Notes under the pieces: model-generated | The model's database searches: none | What the model saw: only the letters and a program-made list of their open reading frames with translations | What the model was told of the DNA's origin: nothing | From: a virus | Virus record (IMG/VR): IMGVR_UViG_3300032268_001078 | Span: 1 to 64,000 of that record | Length of the DNA stretch: 64,000 nt | Reading direction: 5' to 3' (one strand) | Shown here: one piece after another, positions 53,874 to 62,754 of the stretch | Layout: each line of letters starts with the position of its first letter | How positions within the stretch are numbered: position 1 is the stretch's first letter | Translations under genes and position numbers: made by a program

Positions 53874-54281
53874 TTATTTTTCTTTATGATTGTCAATTTT
53901 GCTAAGAAGCATTGTCAATAACTCATTTTGTACTAACCCTGCTCTATTTGCATTTTTTAAGGCACTTATTAATTGAAATACAATAAATGGTGCCATTATA
54001 GTTTCACTTAACCAACTTGTTCCTTTAAATCCTATTTCAATCATAAGAATACAAGTTAACATTATAGTCCAAACTACTAATGTTTGAATAACTTTAATAG
54101 CTTTTCTAGTTTGAAATCCTTCTGTTTTAGTACCAGCCCACACTCCTAAAAAACCATCAGCAAATATTACTGCGACTAATGCTAAATACTGTTCAACATT
54201 GTCTGCTGTTAATTTCATGAAATATGTGCCTATAAAAGCACATACAGTGGTAAGCGATATTACTAATAAACTAGATTTCAT
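53874..54281 (-). CDS. holin, phage_holin_4-like (135 aa)
   Basis: Membrane helices at about residues 5-22, 32-50, 68-88 and a hydrophobic end. The stretch FADGFLGVWAGTKTEGFQTR K resembles class-II/holin_4 proteins (DGFLGIW-K...F-SRK). A charged, hydrophilic tail follows. It would form pores in the inner membrane to release the GH19 endolysin. Stop and start overlap both neighbours. Confidence 0.8.
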   Translation of the reverse strand: MKSSLLVISLTTVCAFIGTYFMKLTADNVEQYLALVAVIFADGFLGVWAGTKTEGFQTRKAIKVIQTLVVWTIMLTCILMIEIGFKGTSWLSETIMAPFIVFQLISALKNANRAGLVQNELLTMLLSKIDNHKEK

Positions 54282-54544
54282 CCTTTTTCTTCTTTGTCTT
54301 CAGGTTTATCTGTTGGTTTGTTTTTATGAACAAATTTATCTACAGAACCAATAGCAAAACTTCCCAACACAATTACCATAAATCCATCAAATATCATTCT
54401 GTTAATAACTAATTCTTTTCCCATGTAGCCAGTTATAATATCTACAAGAAATGCAATACACATTAATGAAAAAGCCACAAATCCAACTACTGATTTCTCA
54501 TTAATTGAATTACTATCATCAAATAAATTTTTAAACCAGCTCAT
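54278..54544 (-). CDS. two-helix membrane protein, holin-associated (88 aa)
   Basis: Helices at about residues 18-38 (SVVGFVAFSLMCIAFLVDII) and 48-66 (MIFDGFMVIVLGSFAIGSV), then a charged tail (KNKPTDKPEDKEEKG). Probably the second lysis membrane protein (antiholin or second holin) by position. Confidence 0.7.
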   Translation of the reverse strand: MSWFKNLFDDSNSINEKSVVGFVAFSLMCIAFLVDIITGYMGKELVINRMIFDGFMVIVLGSFAIGSVDKFVHKNKPTDKPEDKEEKG

Positions 54545-54546
54545 AC

Positions 54547-55014
54547 TTACTTATTTAATAATAAATATGTATTTTCAAATGACTTTTGTAGTGTTTTAGA
54601 AAATGTTTTTCTATTTAATGGAACCTCATTATTAGTCACATCTAAAAAAGCAGCAAATACATACGCTGTTTTCTTAGCTTTTCCTTTAAAACACTTTGTT
54701 CCAATACAAATACTTGTTTCTATAATATAGTCTTTCTTAAACCACTTTAAACCAAATATATTTAATTCTTGAGCTGGAGAATAAATACTGTCTATACTCA
54801 CTTGTACATCCATTCCATTTGAGTCTAAAAAATATCCATCATTTACAAATATTTCTTCTATATTTTCTTTTACTCCAAAAGTAACATCTCTGTCTTCTAC
54901 TTTTTTAATAGTTGAGTAATTTGAAACCTCATTTATTTTAATATGAATAGGTTCATTTTGTGGTGATAACAGCATTGCCGCTGCTATGTAAATTGTTTTT
55001 ATGTCAAATATCAT
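54547..55014 (-). CDS. hypothetical exported-type protein (155 aa)
   Basis: The first 14 residues are hydrophobic (IFDIKTIYIAAAMLL) and may be a weak signal. The body is strand-rich with a disulphide-like CIGTKC and YIIETSICIG. The end KTLQKSFENTYLLLNK is helical. It precedes the lysis genes in transcription and follows the secreted dockerin-like gene. No family recognised. Confidence 0.65.
   Translation of the reverse strand: MIFDIKTIYIAAAMLLSPQNEPIHIKINEVSNYSTIKKVEDRDVTFGVKENIEEIFVNDGYFLDSNGMDVQVSIDSIYSPAQELNIFGLKWFKKDYIIETSICIGTKCFKGKAKKTAYVFAAFLDVTNNEVPLNRKTFSKTLQKSFENTYLLLNK
54561..54568 (-). promoter_or_regulatory. ATATTTAT element before the lysis genes
   Basis: ATATTTATTATTAAATAA, 17 nt before the ATG at 54544; it lies in the 3' end of the 155-aa gene and could drive the lysis cluster. 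Confidence 0.5.
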
Positions 55015-55018
55015 GTTT

Positions 55019-55026
55019 ATAAATAT
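55019..55026 (-). promoter_or_regulatory. ATATTTAT element before the 155-aa gene
   Basis: ATATTTATAAAC then ATG, 5 nt before the start. Confidence 0.5.
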
Positions 55027-56090
55027 TAATTGTTAAATCCAGTTCTTATTAAATAATAATTTGATGATCCTTTATTTGTTAATCCAGTTATTGTTATTGA
55101 TTGTGTCCCTACATAAGTTGTTTTTAAATTTATTGTAGATGAATTTATTGTAGTATATTCTGTTGGACTAAATATTCTATAATACAATGTACCATTTTTC
55201 CAAGAATTTCCCAAAACTCTTCTGTAAGTTAAGTAAACGTCTGTTATTGTAAAATTGTTATCTCCATTTATGTCCATTCTATAATAATCTTTTGATACAA
55301 TAGATGGGTATAGTATTTTTTGATTAAATGTTTGAGCGTCACTTACTAATGGAGATGTAATAGTTAGTGCGTCTATTGTCATTTGAAAATCATAAGTATT
55401 AGCGTCTTGTGAAGATGTTAAAGAGTATTTTCCAGTAGCGTCTGTATTATTTGTACTTAGTAAAGTATATGTTGTAGCTGATTTTAACTTACTGTAAAGT
55501 TTTACAGGTATATTAGATATTCCTATTCCATTTGCTCCATAAATATAACCTGTGTAACTGAATGGATCTTGAGCTCCTGTAATAGTTGTTGAAAAATCAA
55601 ATGTATTTCCGTAAGCATATGTTCCACAAATAACAGGACTTCCTGAATACTGCATAACAAATCTCATATAAACTTTTCCATTATAAACTGATGTTGGTAC
55701 TGTAAATGTTGCCGTCATTGTTTTTGTTCCTGTCCAAGCAACATTGTAACTATGAACTAATTCACCAGCATCTGTTAAACTACCATTTCCATTAAAATCA
55801 ATCCACAGTTTAAAATACTCCATATAGTTTCCATTTGTAACTCCAGTATATGAAATAGAAATATTTTGACCTGCTGTAATTGTAGGAACTGCATTACTTG
55901 TGTAGTCATAGTATCCTGCTGGACTTCCTCCTGATGATGCCGCATATCCTGTTGAACCACCATATGTTTTTCCATTTATTGTAACACTATTAACATATTC
56001 ACAACAAAAATTTGTTGGTCTACTAGCACATAAAGGAGACTGAGCCTTTAATGTATTAAAAAATAATAATATAATCGTAATCCACCTCAT
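55026..56090 (-). CDS. secreted protein: GEVED-like domain plus dockerin-like module (354 aa)
   Basis: Signal peptide (RWITIILLFFNTLKAQS). The GEVED-like part (FKLWIDFNGNGSLTDAGELV ... VYMRFVMQYSG) spans about residues 30-160. A carboxypeptidase-regulatory-like domain follows (VKLYSKLKSATTYTLLS). At about residues 245-290 YRMDINGDNNFTITDVYLTY is a dockerin-type calcium loop. The same SDAQ-NQ ... DVY-x-R-LG block recurs in the 58775-60676 product. No sorting domain is evident at its end. Confidence 0.75.
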   Translation of the reverse strand: MRWITIILLFFNTLKAQSPLCASRPTNFCCEYVNSVTINGKTYGGSTGYAASSGGSPAGYYDYTSNAVPTITAGQNISISYTGVTNGNYMEYFKLWIDFNGNGSLTDAGELVHSYNVAWTGTKTMTATFTVPTSVYNGKVYMRFVMQYSGSPVICGTYAYGNTFDFSTTITGAQDPFSYTGYIYGANGIGISNIPVKLYSKLKSATTYTLLSTNNTDATGKYSLTSSQDANTYDFQMTIDALTITSPLVSDAQTFNQKILYPSIVSKDYYRMDINGDNNFTITDVYLTYRRVLGNSWKNGTLYYRIFSPTEYTTINSSTINLKTTYVGTQSITITGLTNKGSSNYYLIRTGFNN

Positions 56091-57439
56091 AATAACAACT
56101 TAGCTCCTAGTAAGATTTGAAAGTTTAAAATGTCTTGTTTTGCTACATATGTTCCACCAGCTGTTAAACCCATTCCAAAACTTTTTGTCATTTTATAAGT
56201 TAAATTTAAAAACGGTATAATTATAGGTTTGTTAGTTAAAAAGCTTTCTGTATAGTATTTCATGTAAGGTGCATAAATAGCTGCCATAATAACAGTAGAT
56301 TCTATTTTTTTAGTTAATTTTCCTTTATACATAAAACCACCAATAGCTAATGTTGAAATAAGCGGTTCTTCGTTCATTATTCCGTAAGTTCCTGCACATC
56401 CATATAAAGCGGTGAAAGATTTGATTGAGTTAACTCTAACAAACAAAGCTGTTGTACTCCACGTACCAGGCAATAATGAACCTGAACCAGAAACCACATT
56501 TATATGTTTATTACCTGCTTTATTAGTTCCTATCCAAGAACGCATTACACTTAAATTTCCTATTTTAGCATTTACCATATAATCAGCTGAGAAGCCTAAA
56601 CTAGCCGTTCCATCTCCTTTTACTCTTGTAAAGGACATTGTAGCTCTTGCGTCTTGAGCTCCATCTGCTTTAGATTGTATACCAACTATATCTCCAGTTA
56701 CTAAAATAGCTGGTTTTGCTACTTCTGCTTTTGCTTTACTTGTTGATTTAGCAACTGAATTAGAAGTAGTTTTGTTTTGTTCAGTTTTTTGTTCTTCTAC
56801 TTTTTGTTCATCAGGCTTTTTATCATCGGGTTTAGTTTCTGTTTTAGTTTCACTGCCTTTTCCTGAGTTGCCACCATTAGTTCCACCATTAGACCCAGAA
56901 CTACTAGACCCACTGTTATTAGACCCGCCATTATTATCGGAGTGATTGTCATTTGTATTGTCTCCATTATTTTTTGTTTCTTGTTTTTGTTCACTATTAT
57001 TATCAGATTTACTGTTGTTATCACCCCCAACATTAGTTCCAGAGGATGTTGCTCCTCCTACATTTATGTTACTCCCTACATTTGTTACACTACTAAAGTC
57101 TAAACTGGTTAGATTCATTACATTTCCAACTATATTTAAAGTTTGGTTTGTAGTTGTTGTTGTAGTTGTTGTTATTGCGGCTCCTTGACATGGACTTGTT
57201 GTTCTGTATTTATTATATAAATCATTCATCCAAATTTCTAAATTTCCTGTTTGAAGATCATTATAACTAAATGTTTTTGCTTGTCCATAATAAACTACAA
57301 CTATAGGGCTGTTCATATCAGCATATATAGTCTTCATATCCTTAGTACAAGGATCTACATATGTGTAAGTGAAGGACTGTCCCTTTAAGGACAGTCCCAC
57401 TAACATGAATAAAAATAATATTTTAATTTTTAAATACAC
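56087..57439 (-). CDS. outer-membrane barrel-like protein with low-complexity linker (450 aa)
   Basis: Signal peptide (MYLKIKILFLFMLVGLSLKGQS). Residues about 25-85 carry a small Cys-paired domain. Then Thr-rich (TTTTTTTT) and Asn/Ser/Gly/Glu/Lys-rich low-complexity stretches (about 140-240). The C-terminal 200 residues alternate polar and hydrophobic residues in barrel-like strands and end LNFQILLGAKLLL. It overlaps the CsgG-like gene by 17 nt. Inferred to sit in the host outer membrane. Confidence 0.65.
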   Translation of the reverse strand: MYLKIKILFLFMLVGLSLKGQSFTYTYVDPCTKDMKTIYADMNSPIVVVYYGQAKTFSYNDLQTGNLEIWMNDLYNKYRTTSPCQGAAITTTTTTTTNQTLNIVGNVMNLTSLDFSSVTNVGSNINVGGATSSGTNVGGDNNSKSDNNSEQKQETKNNGDNTNDNHSDNNGGSNNSGSSSSGSNGGTNGGNSGKGSETKTETKPDDKKPDEQKVEEQKTEQNKTTSNSVAKSTSKAKAEVAKPAILVTGDIVGIQSKADGAQDARATMSFTRVKGDGTASLGFSADYMVNAKIGNLSVMRSWIGTNKAGNKHINVVSGSGSLLPGTWSTTALFVRVNSIKSFTALYGCAGTYGIMNEEPLISTLAIGGFMYKGKLTKKIESTVIMAAIYAPYMKYYTESFLTNKPIIIPFLNLTYKMTKSFGMGLTAGGTYVAKQDILNFQILLGAKLLL

Positions 57440-58106
57440 CGGCTTTGATTAAGTTTTCTATAACCTTAACCGTAGCTGTTTCCAGTGATTTACGAGTTGC
57501 TTTACCTACTGTAGATTGACTAAATTTCATATCAAGAGACTTTAAAAAACTTTCTCCTGTTTTTGTTGCTTCACCATCTCCTGAACCTATAAAAATTTGT
57601 CCAGTTTGAGCATTTACAAATCTTACTTGTAATCTAATAAACGTTGTAACAACAACTTTACCTTTGGCACCACTAACTTCCTCGTCTTCATCAACAGCGA
57701 AATCAGCCACAGTGACATAAACAAAATACTGAGCAGCTTTAATTTTACCTTTTCCATCAATTGGTTCTTCAAATATACCTTTTTTAGATGCCTTAAACTG
57801 TGCTGCCATTTTATTTTTTATTTCTGCTTTTTCTTCAGTAAAAATAAAACGACCAGTTTCATCTAAATAATCTAATGTTGATTCAGCAAATCCTAAACCT
57901 ACATTTTTTTCTTGTAATGAAGGATAAAGTTTTAAGATTTTTTCTAAATCAATATTGATTACTTGAACAGTTTTCTTAATACTATCAGTATAGCCAGACA
58001 CTGAAGAAATACTTTTCTTTTCAGTTACTTCTGTTTCAGTAGTAGTTTTCATTGTACCACATCCAACTAACAATACTGTTAATAATAGACTACCAAGGAC
58101 CCTCAT
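57423..58106 (-). CDS. CsgG/HfaB-family lipoprotein (227 aa)
   Basis: A lipobox VLLVGC (Cys 16) marks an outer-membrane lipoprotein. The body matches CsgG-type secretion-channel proteins: GLGFAESTLDYLDETGRFIF, TEEKAEIKNKMAAQF, AAQYFVYVTVADFAV, RLQVRFVNAQTGQIFIGSGD and a C-terminal helix STVGKATRKSLETATVKVIE. CsgG forms the outer-membrane pore for curli export. It is unusual in a phage. Whether this one forms a pore or is a regulatory relative (LpoB-like) is undecided. Confidence 0.75.
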   Translation of the reverse strand: MRVLGSLLLTVLLVGCGTMKTTTETEVTEKKSISSVSGYTDSIKKTVQVINIDLEKILKLYPSLQEKNVGLGFAESTLDYLDETGRFIFTEEKAEIKNKMAAQFKASKKGIFEEPIDGKGKIKAAQYFVYVTVADFAVDEDEEVSGAKGKVVVTTFIRLQVRFVNAQTGQIFIGSGDGEATKTGESFLKSLDMKFSQSTVGKATRKSLETATVKVIENLIKAGVFKN

Positions 58107-58410
58107 CTTCTGGTTTTTCGGTTTTAGCTGGTTTAGATTCTACAGTTGCTGGAGCTGCTTTCTCTTTAATAATAACTGTGTTAGTACCACCTGCTGCTTG
58201 TTGTTTTTGTTGATTTTCATTACTATTAGTAATGTTAATAACAGGAGCAGGAGCTGTAACAGCTGCTGGGGTTTCTACTTTTGGTTCTTCTCCACCACCT
58301 AAGTGGGTAGCAAACCATGCACCACCGGCAGTTACCGCGGTGGTAATAGCTCCGATGATGGCTTTTTTAACAGCGGACATTCCGCCTTCTTCTTTTTGTT
58401 CTTCTGACAT
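58090..58410 (-). CDS. membrane-anchored Pro/Ala/Gln-rich protein (106 aa)
   Basis: An acidic start, then a Gly/Ala-rich hydrophobic segment (AVKKAIIGAITTAVTAGGAW, about residues 13-35), then a PAAVTAPAPVIN...QQKQQAAGG linker and KPAKTEKPEDEGPW. Likely a membrane-spanning tether with a periplasm-reaching tail. Function unknown. Confidence 0.65.
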   Translation of the reverse strand: MSEEQKEEGGMSAVKKAIIGAITTAVTAGGAWFATHLGGGEEPKVETPAAVTAPAPVINITNSNENQQKQQAAGGTNTVIIKEKAAPATVESKPAKTEKPEDEGPW

Positions 58411-58414
58411 GATA

Positions 58415-58771
58415 TTAACCTATTGTGTTTGACATTGATTGACCATCTTCTTCATCAACTTTTTGGATCAACATTTTGTCTCTGTCTTCAGAATTGAACC
58501 AGTAGTCAACTACTTTATTTAAATTTCCTACAAATGCACCTAAAAGAATAAGTAACATTTCTTTCCAGTTTTCAGCAATTTCAATATTAAACATTACTGC
58601 CATATTAATACCAAAAATAATGAAAAAGAATAAAAATAAAACGATGCCCGTAATTTTCCAACGGTTGTTTTGCATTTGTTGTAACATAAAGTAAAAGCGA
58701 TTCTTATCGTCTACTTCTACAAACTCTGATTTTCCACCCACAGCTTGTTTGATTTTGTCTTTTATACTCAT
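58415..58771 (-). CDS. two-helix membrane protein (118 aa)
   Basis: Basic start (MSIKDKIKQAVGG), helices at about 38-60 (ITGIVLFLFFFIIFGINMAV) and 68-88 (WKEMLLILLGAFVGNLNKVV), acidic tail. Holin-like in outline, but no family recognised. Confidence 0.65.
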   Translation of the reverse strand: MSIKDKIKQAVGGKSEFVEVDDKNRFYFMLQQMQNNRWKITGIVLFLFFFIIFGINMAVMFNIEIAENWKEMLLILLGAFVGNLNKVVDYWFNSEDRDKMLIQKVDEEDGQSMSNTIG

Positions 58772-58774
58772 AAT

Positions 58775-60676
58775 TTATTTATTTACTATAATTTTTGTAG
58801 TTGAATTACTATACTCAGTTTTGATTGATAATAAATACAAACCATTATTTAGTTTATGTAAATCAGTAACATATTTATATTTACCAGCAGGTAGTCTTTC
58901 ATTTAATAATTCTTTTATTTTTCTACCAACCATATCATCAATTACTATTAATGTATTAGTTTCTTGTTTAATTCCAAATTCTATTACTATTTCACCTTCT
59001 GTTGGATTTGGAAATATTAGTACTTTACTTAAATCACTAATTGCAATAGGAGATTTTACTTTTCTAACTTCAATAATACCCATAGTTGGAGTAATATTAA
59101 TGTCTCTAGAATCACTTCCACCTACATATTTTTCTGCTGTCCACAATGCTGCTGTTCCCCATTCTGCTTGAGGTTTTTTAGCGATAAATTGAATTGTAAA
59201 AGCTTGATCACCATTATTAATAAAGTTTTGATTAGTTAAATCAGCTGAACCCCAAGTAATATATCCATTTGAAGGATTAATAAATGTAGTCCATTTCATT
59301 ACTTTTTCACTGTTTACAATATTTTTAAATTCTAACAATGAAGTATCGTATTTTAGGTTTAATTGTAAAGCACCAATTGATTGGCCTTGAGTAGTCATTG
59401 ATACTGGAACTTTAACTAAGTTACCATCTTCAACTTTTACTTTAGGCATTGTCATTTCAACTGTTTCTGTTATATTGTCATAACTTACAGTATTATCAAT
59501 AATGTGTTTATTAGCATTTGAAGGATTAATAATTTTAATTGGAGTTAAACGAGCCATTTTAAATCCTGTTCCATTTGCATCACCTTTAACATTTACATAA
59601 TAAGTAATACTATCTTTACCATCTATATAATAGTAAAAGTTTGTAACACCCGGAATAGTAGAAACATTATTTGTTGCTGAACCATTAATTGAATTAAATT
59701 CTGCTACTGTAAAGAATTTTACATCATTTTGTGAATTAGGCCAAGCAGTAAATCTACCTGCTAAACGACCATAAACTGAGTAAACATCTGAAATAGTAAT
59801 TGTTCCATCAGCTCCATTTACATCCATTGAATAAAAATCAAATCCTTTTGGAGTATATTGACCCAATACTGTTTGGTTGATTTTTTGAGCATCTGCTGTT
59901 GAGAATACTGAACCTGGTGTCATTGTATCACCTTTAACAGCCATTCTAACATCCCAATATGATGTATCAATGTTTTTAAAGAAAACTACATGACCTAAGT
60001 TATTTGTTTGTTGAGTTAATACTGTAGTCCAAGATCCACCTGGTGCTTTCTTTTCTAAACTAACCCATAAGTTTTTAGCATTAGTTCCAGTTGTATTAAT
60101 AAATTTACCAGCAAATCTTAACATTTTCTGATTAAAACGACCACCATAAGAATAAACAGTTAAAGTAGTATCGTTACCCATGTTAGTTGAAGCTAAATTA
60201 GGAAAACTATTCACACCTGATACTTTTAAACTTTTAATACTATCTAAACTGTTCCATACAGCGTCACTAGCATGAGTAAAAGTTAAATCAAATGTCGCGC
60301 CATCAGCGTAATTAAAAGAACTATTAGTACCTGTGTAAACTACAGTTACTGTTAAACTTCCACCTGTATTATCATCAACATATTGTAGATACTGATCAGA
60401 AGTAGAAATTTTTAAAGTAGGTACAACCGCTGTAAAAGCAGTTTTATCATAAAATACTCTAAATTGCATACCTGTAATTTTATTTACAGTTGAAGTATTA
60501 TGAAAATAAAGAGGCGCAACTGTTTTTCCTGTTGTTGCTGTAGCTACTTGATATCCAGAGTCAATAACAACCCAATGTCCTGTTCCTGGTGATGTAGCTG
60601 ATTTTTGAGCGAAGGCTGATACTGCAACCATAGCAGTAAAAAGCAATAATATTAGTTTTTTCATTTTATATTCCAA
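58775..60676 (-). CDS. large secreted protein with cohesin-like, dockerin-like and T9SS type A sorting domains (633 aa)
   Basis: Signal peptide MKKLILLLFTAMVAVSAFA. Residues about 28-180: cohesin-like beta-sandwich (GMQFRVFYDKTAFTA ... DLTFTH). About 265-330: dockerin-type block (SMDVNGADGTITISDVYSVY). About 415-540: second cohesin-like domain (VKVPVSMTTQGQSIGALQLN). End: VLIFPNPTEGEIVIEFG ... KLNNGLYLLSIKT, the T9SS type A sorting domain. It looks like host-exported cell-surface protein rather than a virion part. MEYKM at 60676 may be replaced by MKKLIL at 60664. Confidence 0.8.
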   Translation of the reverse strand: MEYKMKKLILLLFTAMVAVSAFAQKSATSPGTGHWVVIDSGYQVATATTGKTVAPLYFHNTSTVNKITGMQFRVFYDKTAFTAVVPTLKISTSDQYLQYVDDNTGGSLTVTVVYTGTNSSFNYADGATFDLTFTHASDAVWNSLDSIKSLKVSGVNSFPNLASTNMGNDTTLTVYSYGGRFNQKMLRFAGKFINTTGTNAKNLWVSLEKKAPGGSWTTVLTQQTNNLGHVVFFKNIDTSYWDVRMAVKGDTMTPGSVFSTADAQKINQTVLGQYTPKGFDFYSMDVNGADGTITISDVYSVYGRLAGRFTAWPNSQNDVKFFTVAEFNSINGSATNNVSTIPGVTNFYYYIDGKDSITYYVNVKGDANGTGFKMARLTPIKIINPSNANKHIIDNTVSYDNITETVEMTMPKVKVEDGNLVKVPVSMTTQGQSIGALQLNLKYDTSLLEFKNIVNSEKVMKWTTFINPSNGYITWGSADLTNQNFINNGDQAFTIQFIAKKPQAEWGTAALWTAEKYVGGSDSRDINITPTMGIIEVRKVKSPIAISDLSKVLIFPNPTEGEIVIEFGIKQETNTLIVIDDMVGRKIKELLNERLPAGKYKYVTDLHKLNNGLYLLSIKTEYSNSTTKIIVNK

Positions 60677-61119
60677 AGTTTTACTTGTTCTTTTGTGAAC
60701 TCAATTAAATCAGGTTCAACATTCGGCAACAATTTTAAAAACTTTAGTTCAAACGAATATGCTTGATACTCTTCTTCATGACCAGATAAAATGTATGGCA
60801 TAGCCATCAAATGTAAATGGTAAGTTTCATGTACTAAAACAGCAGCTATGTTATTTAAACTATTTAGCTTAATGTCTTTTGATGAAACTACTATAACTCC
60901 TTTTCCGTCAACTATATTATTTGATGAATAATCTTCATTCCAAAATTCAATAACATCTACATGATCTACTAACATTTTATAATGTGTAGGAGATGTTTTA
61001 GCTATCAGAAGAATAGCTTGTTTTACTATTGAGTCCCAACCATCTCCAGCTTTATGAATATTAATTTGAGAACATAAAACTTGTGGTAAAAGACACAACA
61101 ATAAAACAAACTTTTTCAT
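60661..61119 (-). CDS. secreted zincin-like metalloprotease candidate (152 aa)
   Basis: Signal peptide (MKKFVLLLCLLPQVLCS). LVHETYHLHL (H97-E98-x-x-H101) is the HExxH zinc motif, and HEEEYQAYSFE (about 114-125) could supply the third ligand Glu. Small exported HExxH proteins of this size are known in Bacteroidota but their substrates are mostly undetermined. It directly follows GroEL and leads the surface module. Confidence 0.7.
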   Translation of the reverse strand: MKKFVLLLCLLPQVLCSQINIHKAGDGWDSIVKQAILLIAKTSPTHYKMLVDHVDVIEFWNEDYSSNNIVDGKGVIVVSSKDIKLNSLNNIAAVLVHETYHLHLMAMPYILSGHEEEYQAYSFELKFLKLLPNVEPDLIEFTKEQVKLWNIK

Positions 61120-61124
61120 CTGTA

Positions 61125-61165
61125 ATAAATATGGGAGGGATTAGTATCCCATTCCCATATCCATC
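61125..61165 (-). promoter_or_regulatory. TATGGGA inverted repeat plus ATATTTAT element
   Basis: ATATTTAT (61125-61132) lies 6 nt before the metalloprotease gene. Just upstream, ATATGGGA and TCCCATAT form an inverted repeat overlapping the GroEL stop. Same hairpin-plus-element layout as elsewhere. Confidence 0.5.
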
Positions 61166-62754
61166 ATTGATTGTGCATCATCTTTCTTTTCTTCAAAAAT
61201 AACACTTTCTGAAGTTAAAATAGTACTAGCTACTGATAATGCATTTTCTAGTGCTACTCTTGTTACTTTAAATGGATCTAAAATTCCAGCTTCATACGCA
61301 TTAACTACTTCTTGTTTTTTAGCATCATAAGTCAATTCAACGGATTTCATTAAATATCCAACTGTTTCAATATCTACGTCTAATCCTGCGTTGTCCATAA
61401 TTTTCATAAATGGACTACTAATAGCTTTAGCAATGATTTTCTTACCCATTGTTTCTTGAGTCATTCCAAGAGCAATGTTATACAATGGCCATCCACCACC
61501 TGGAATGATACCTTCTGCTAAAGCTGCTTTAGTAGCATACAATGCATCTTCAACACGATCTCTTTTTTCTTTAATTTCAAGATCACTGTTTCCACCAACT
61601 GAAATGATAGCAACTCCACCACTTAATTTAGCTAAACGTTCTTGTAGTTTTTCTTTTTCAAACATTGATTGAGCATTATCGATTTGATTTTTTAGTTCTT
61701 CTGCTCTTATTTCTAATGCTTCACTACTTCCTTTACCATCAACAATAGTTGTTGATTCTTTAGTAATAGTTACCATTCTAGCATTACCTAAACACTGTTC
61801 TAATACAGGACCTACAACTTTTTCAAGTTTAATACCTTGTTTTTTAACACTAACAACTTGTCCACCTGTTAATGTAGCCATGTCTTCTAACAATAATGTT
61901 CTACGATCACCATAGTCTGGTGCTTTAATAGCACATGCTTTAACTACACCTCTTGATTTATTAATTAATAATACTGCTAATGCTTCTTCACCAAATTCTT
62001 CAGCTACAATTACTAATGATTTGTTTTCACCACTTGCTTTTTGTAAAACAGGAACTAATTCAGCTGCTGAATTGATAACACCATCTACTAATAAAATCAT
62101 TGGATCATTTAATACTGCTTTCATTGTAGCATTGTCAGTTACAAAATAAGGTGATTTATAACCTCTTTCAAACTGCATACCTTCAACAAAGTCTAATACT
62201 GTCTCACCAGTTTTACTAGATTCAATAGTAACAATTCCATCATATCCAACTTCTTCAATTGCATCTGCTAATAAACGACCAATTTCTTCATCGTTGTTTC
62301 CTGAAATCGTAGCAATGTTAAATAATTGTTCATTTGAAGTAACAGGAACAGATAATGCTTTTAATTCATTAATAACTTCAGTTACTGCTGTTTCCATTTG
62401 TTGTTTTACTTCAACAACATTAGTACCTTTTTCAATTAACTTCATTCCTTCTTCAATCATAACAGTCGCTAAAAGAGTAGAAGTAGTAGTACCATCACCA
62501 GCTTCATTTGCTGATTTTACAGCTACTTGTTTTACTAGTTGTGCACCAATATTTTCAATATCATCATCTAATTTATGAAAACTTTTAGCTACACTAACAC
62601 CATCTTTAGTTGCTTTAATAGTTCCATCTGCTTCATTAATTAATACATTTCTGCCACCTGGGCCTAAAGTTGAACTTACACTAGCATTCAATTTAAGAAT
62701 GCCATCTAGTAATTTTTGTTTTAATTCGGTTCCGAATAATGTTTTTGTGCTCAT
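61141..62754 (-). CDS. groEL: chaperonin GroEL (537 aa)
   Basis: Start ELKQKLLDGILKLNASVSST and LGPGGRNVLINE, the ATP-site GDGTTTSTLLATVMI, and VEDALYATKAALAEGIIPGG G are all standard GroEL. Length is typical (about 540). The last residues (DDAQSMMDMGMGY) replace the usual GGM tail. It would fold phage or host proteins during infection; groES lies directly upstream, overlapping by 4 nt. Its protein is clearly diverged from typical bacterial copies by length of the apical loops, but no key residue appears lost. Confidence 0.93.
   Translation of the reverse strand: MSTKTLFGTELKQKLLDGILKLNASVSSTLGPGGRNVLINEADGTIKATKDGVSVAKSFHKLDDDIENIGAQLVKQVAVKSANEAGDGTTTSTLLATVMIEEGMKLIEKGTNVVEVKQQMETAVTEVINELKALSVPVTSNEQLFNIATISGNNDEEIGRLLADAIEEVGYDGIVTIESSKTGETVLDFVEGMQFERGYKSPYFVTDNATMKAVLNDPMILLVDGVINSAAELVPVLQKASGENKSLVIVAEEFGEEALAVLLINKSRGVVKACAIKAPDYGDRRTLLLEDMATLTGGQVVSVKKQGIKLEKVVGPVLEQCLGNARMVTITKESTTIVDGKGSSEALEIRAEELKNQIDNAQSMFEKEKLQERLAKLSGGVAIISVGGNSDLEIKEKRDRVEDALYATKAALAEGIIPGGGWPLYNIALGMTQETMGKKIIAKAISSPFMKIMDNAGLDVDIETVGYLMKSVELTYDAKKQEVVNAYEAGILDPFKVTRVALENALSVASTILTSESVIFEEKKDDAQSMMDMGMGY

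Noticed and set aside
56797-57033. 78-aa minus-strand ORF in the barrel-like protein gene
   Set aside because: Shadow of the low-complexity linker; composition is an artefact of the frame.
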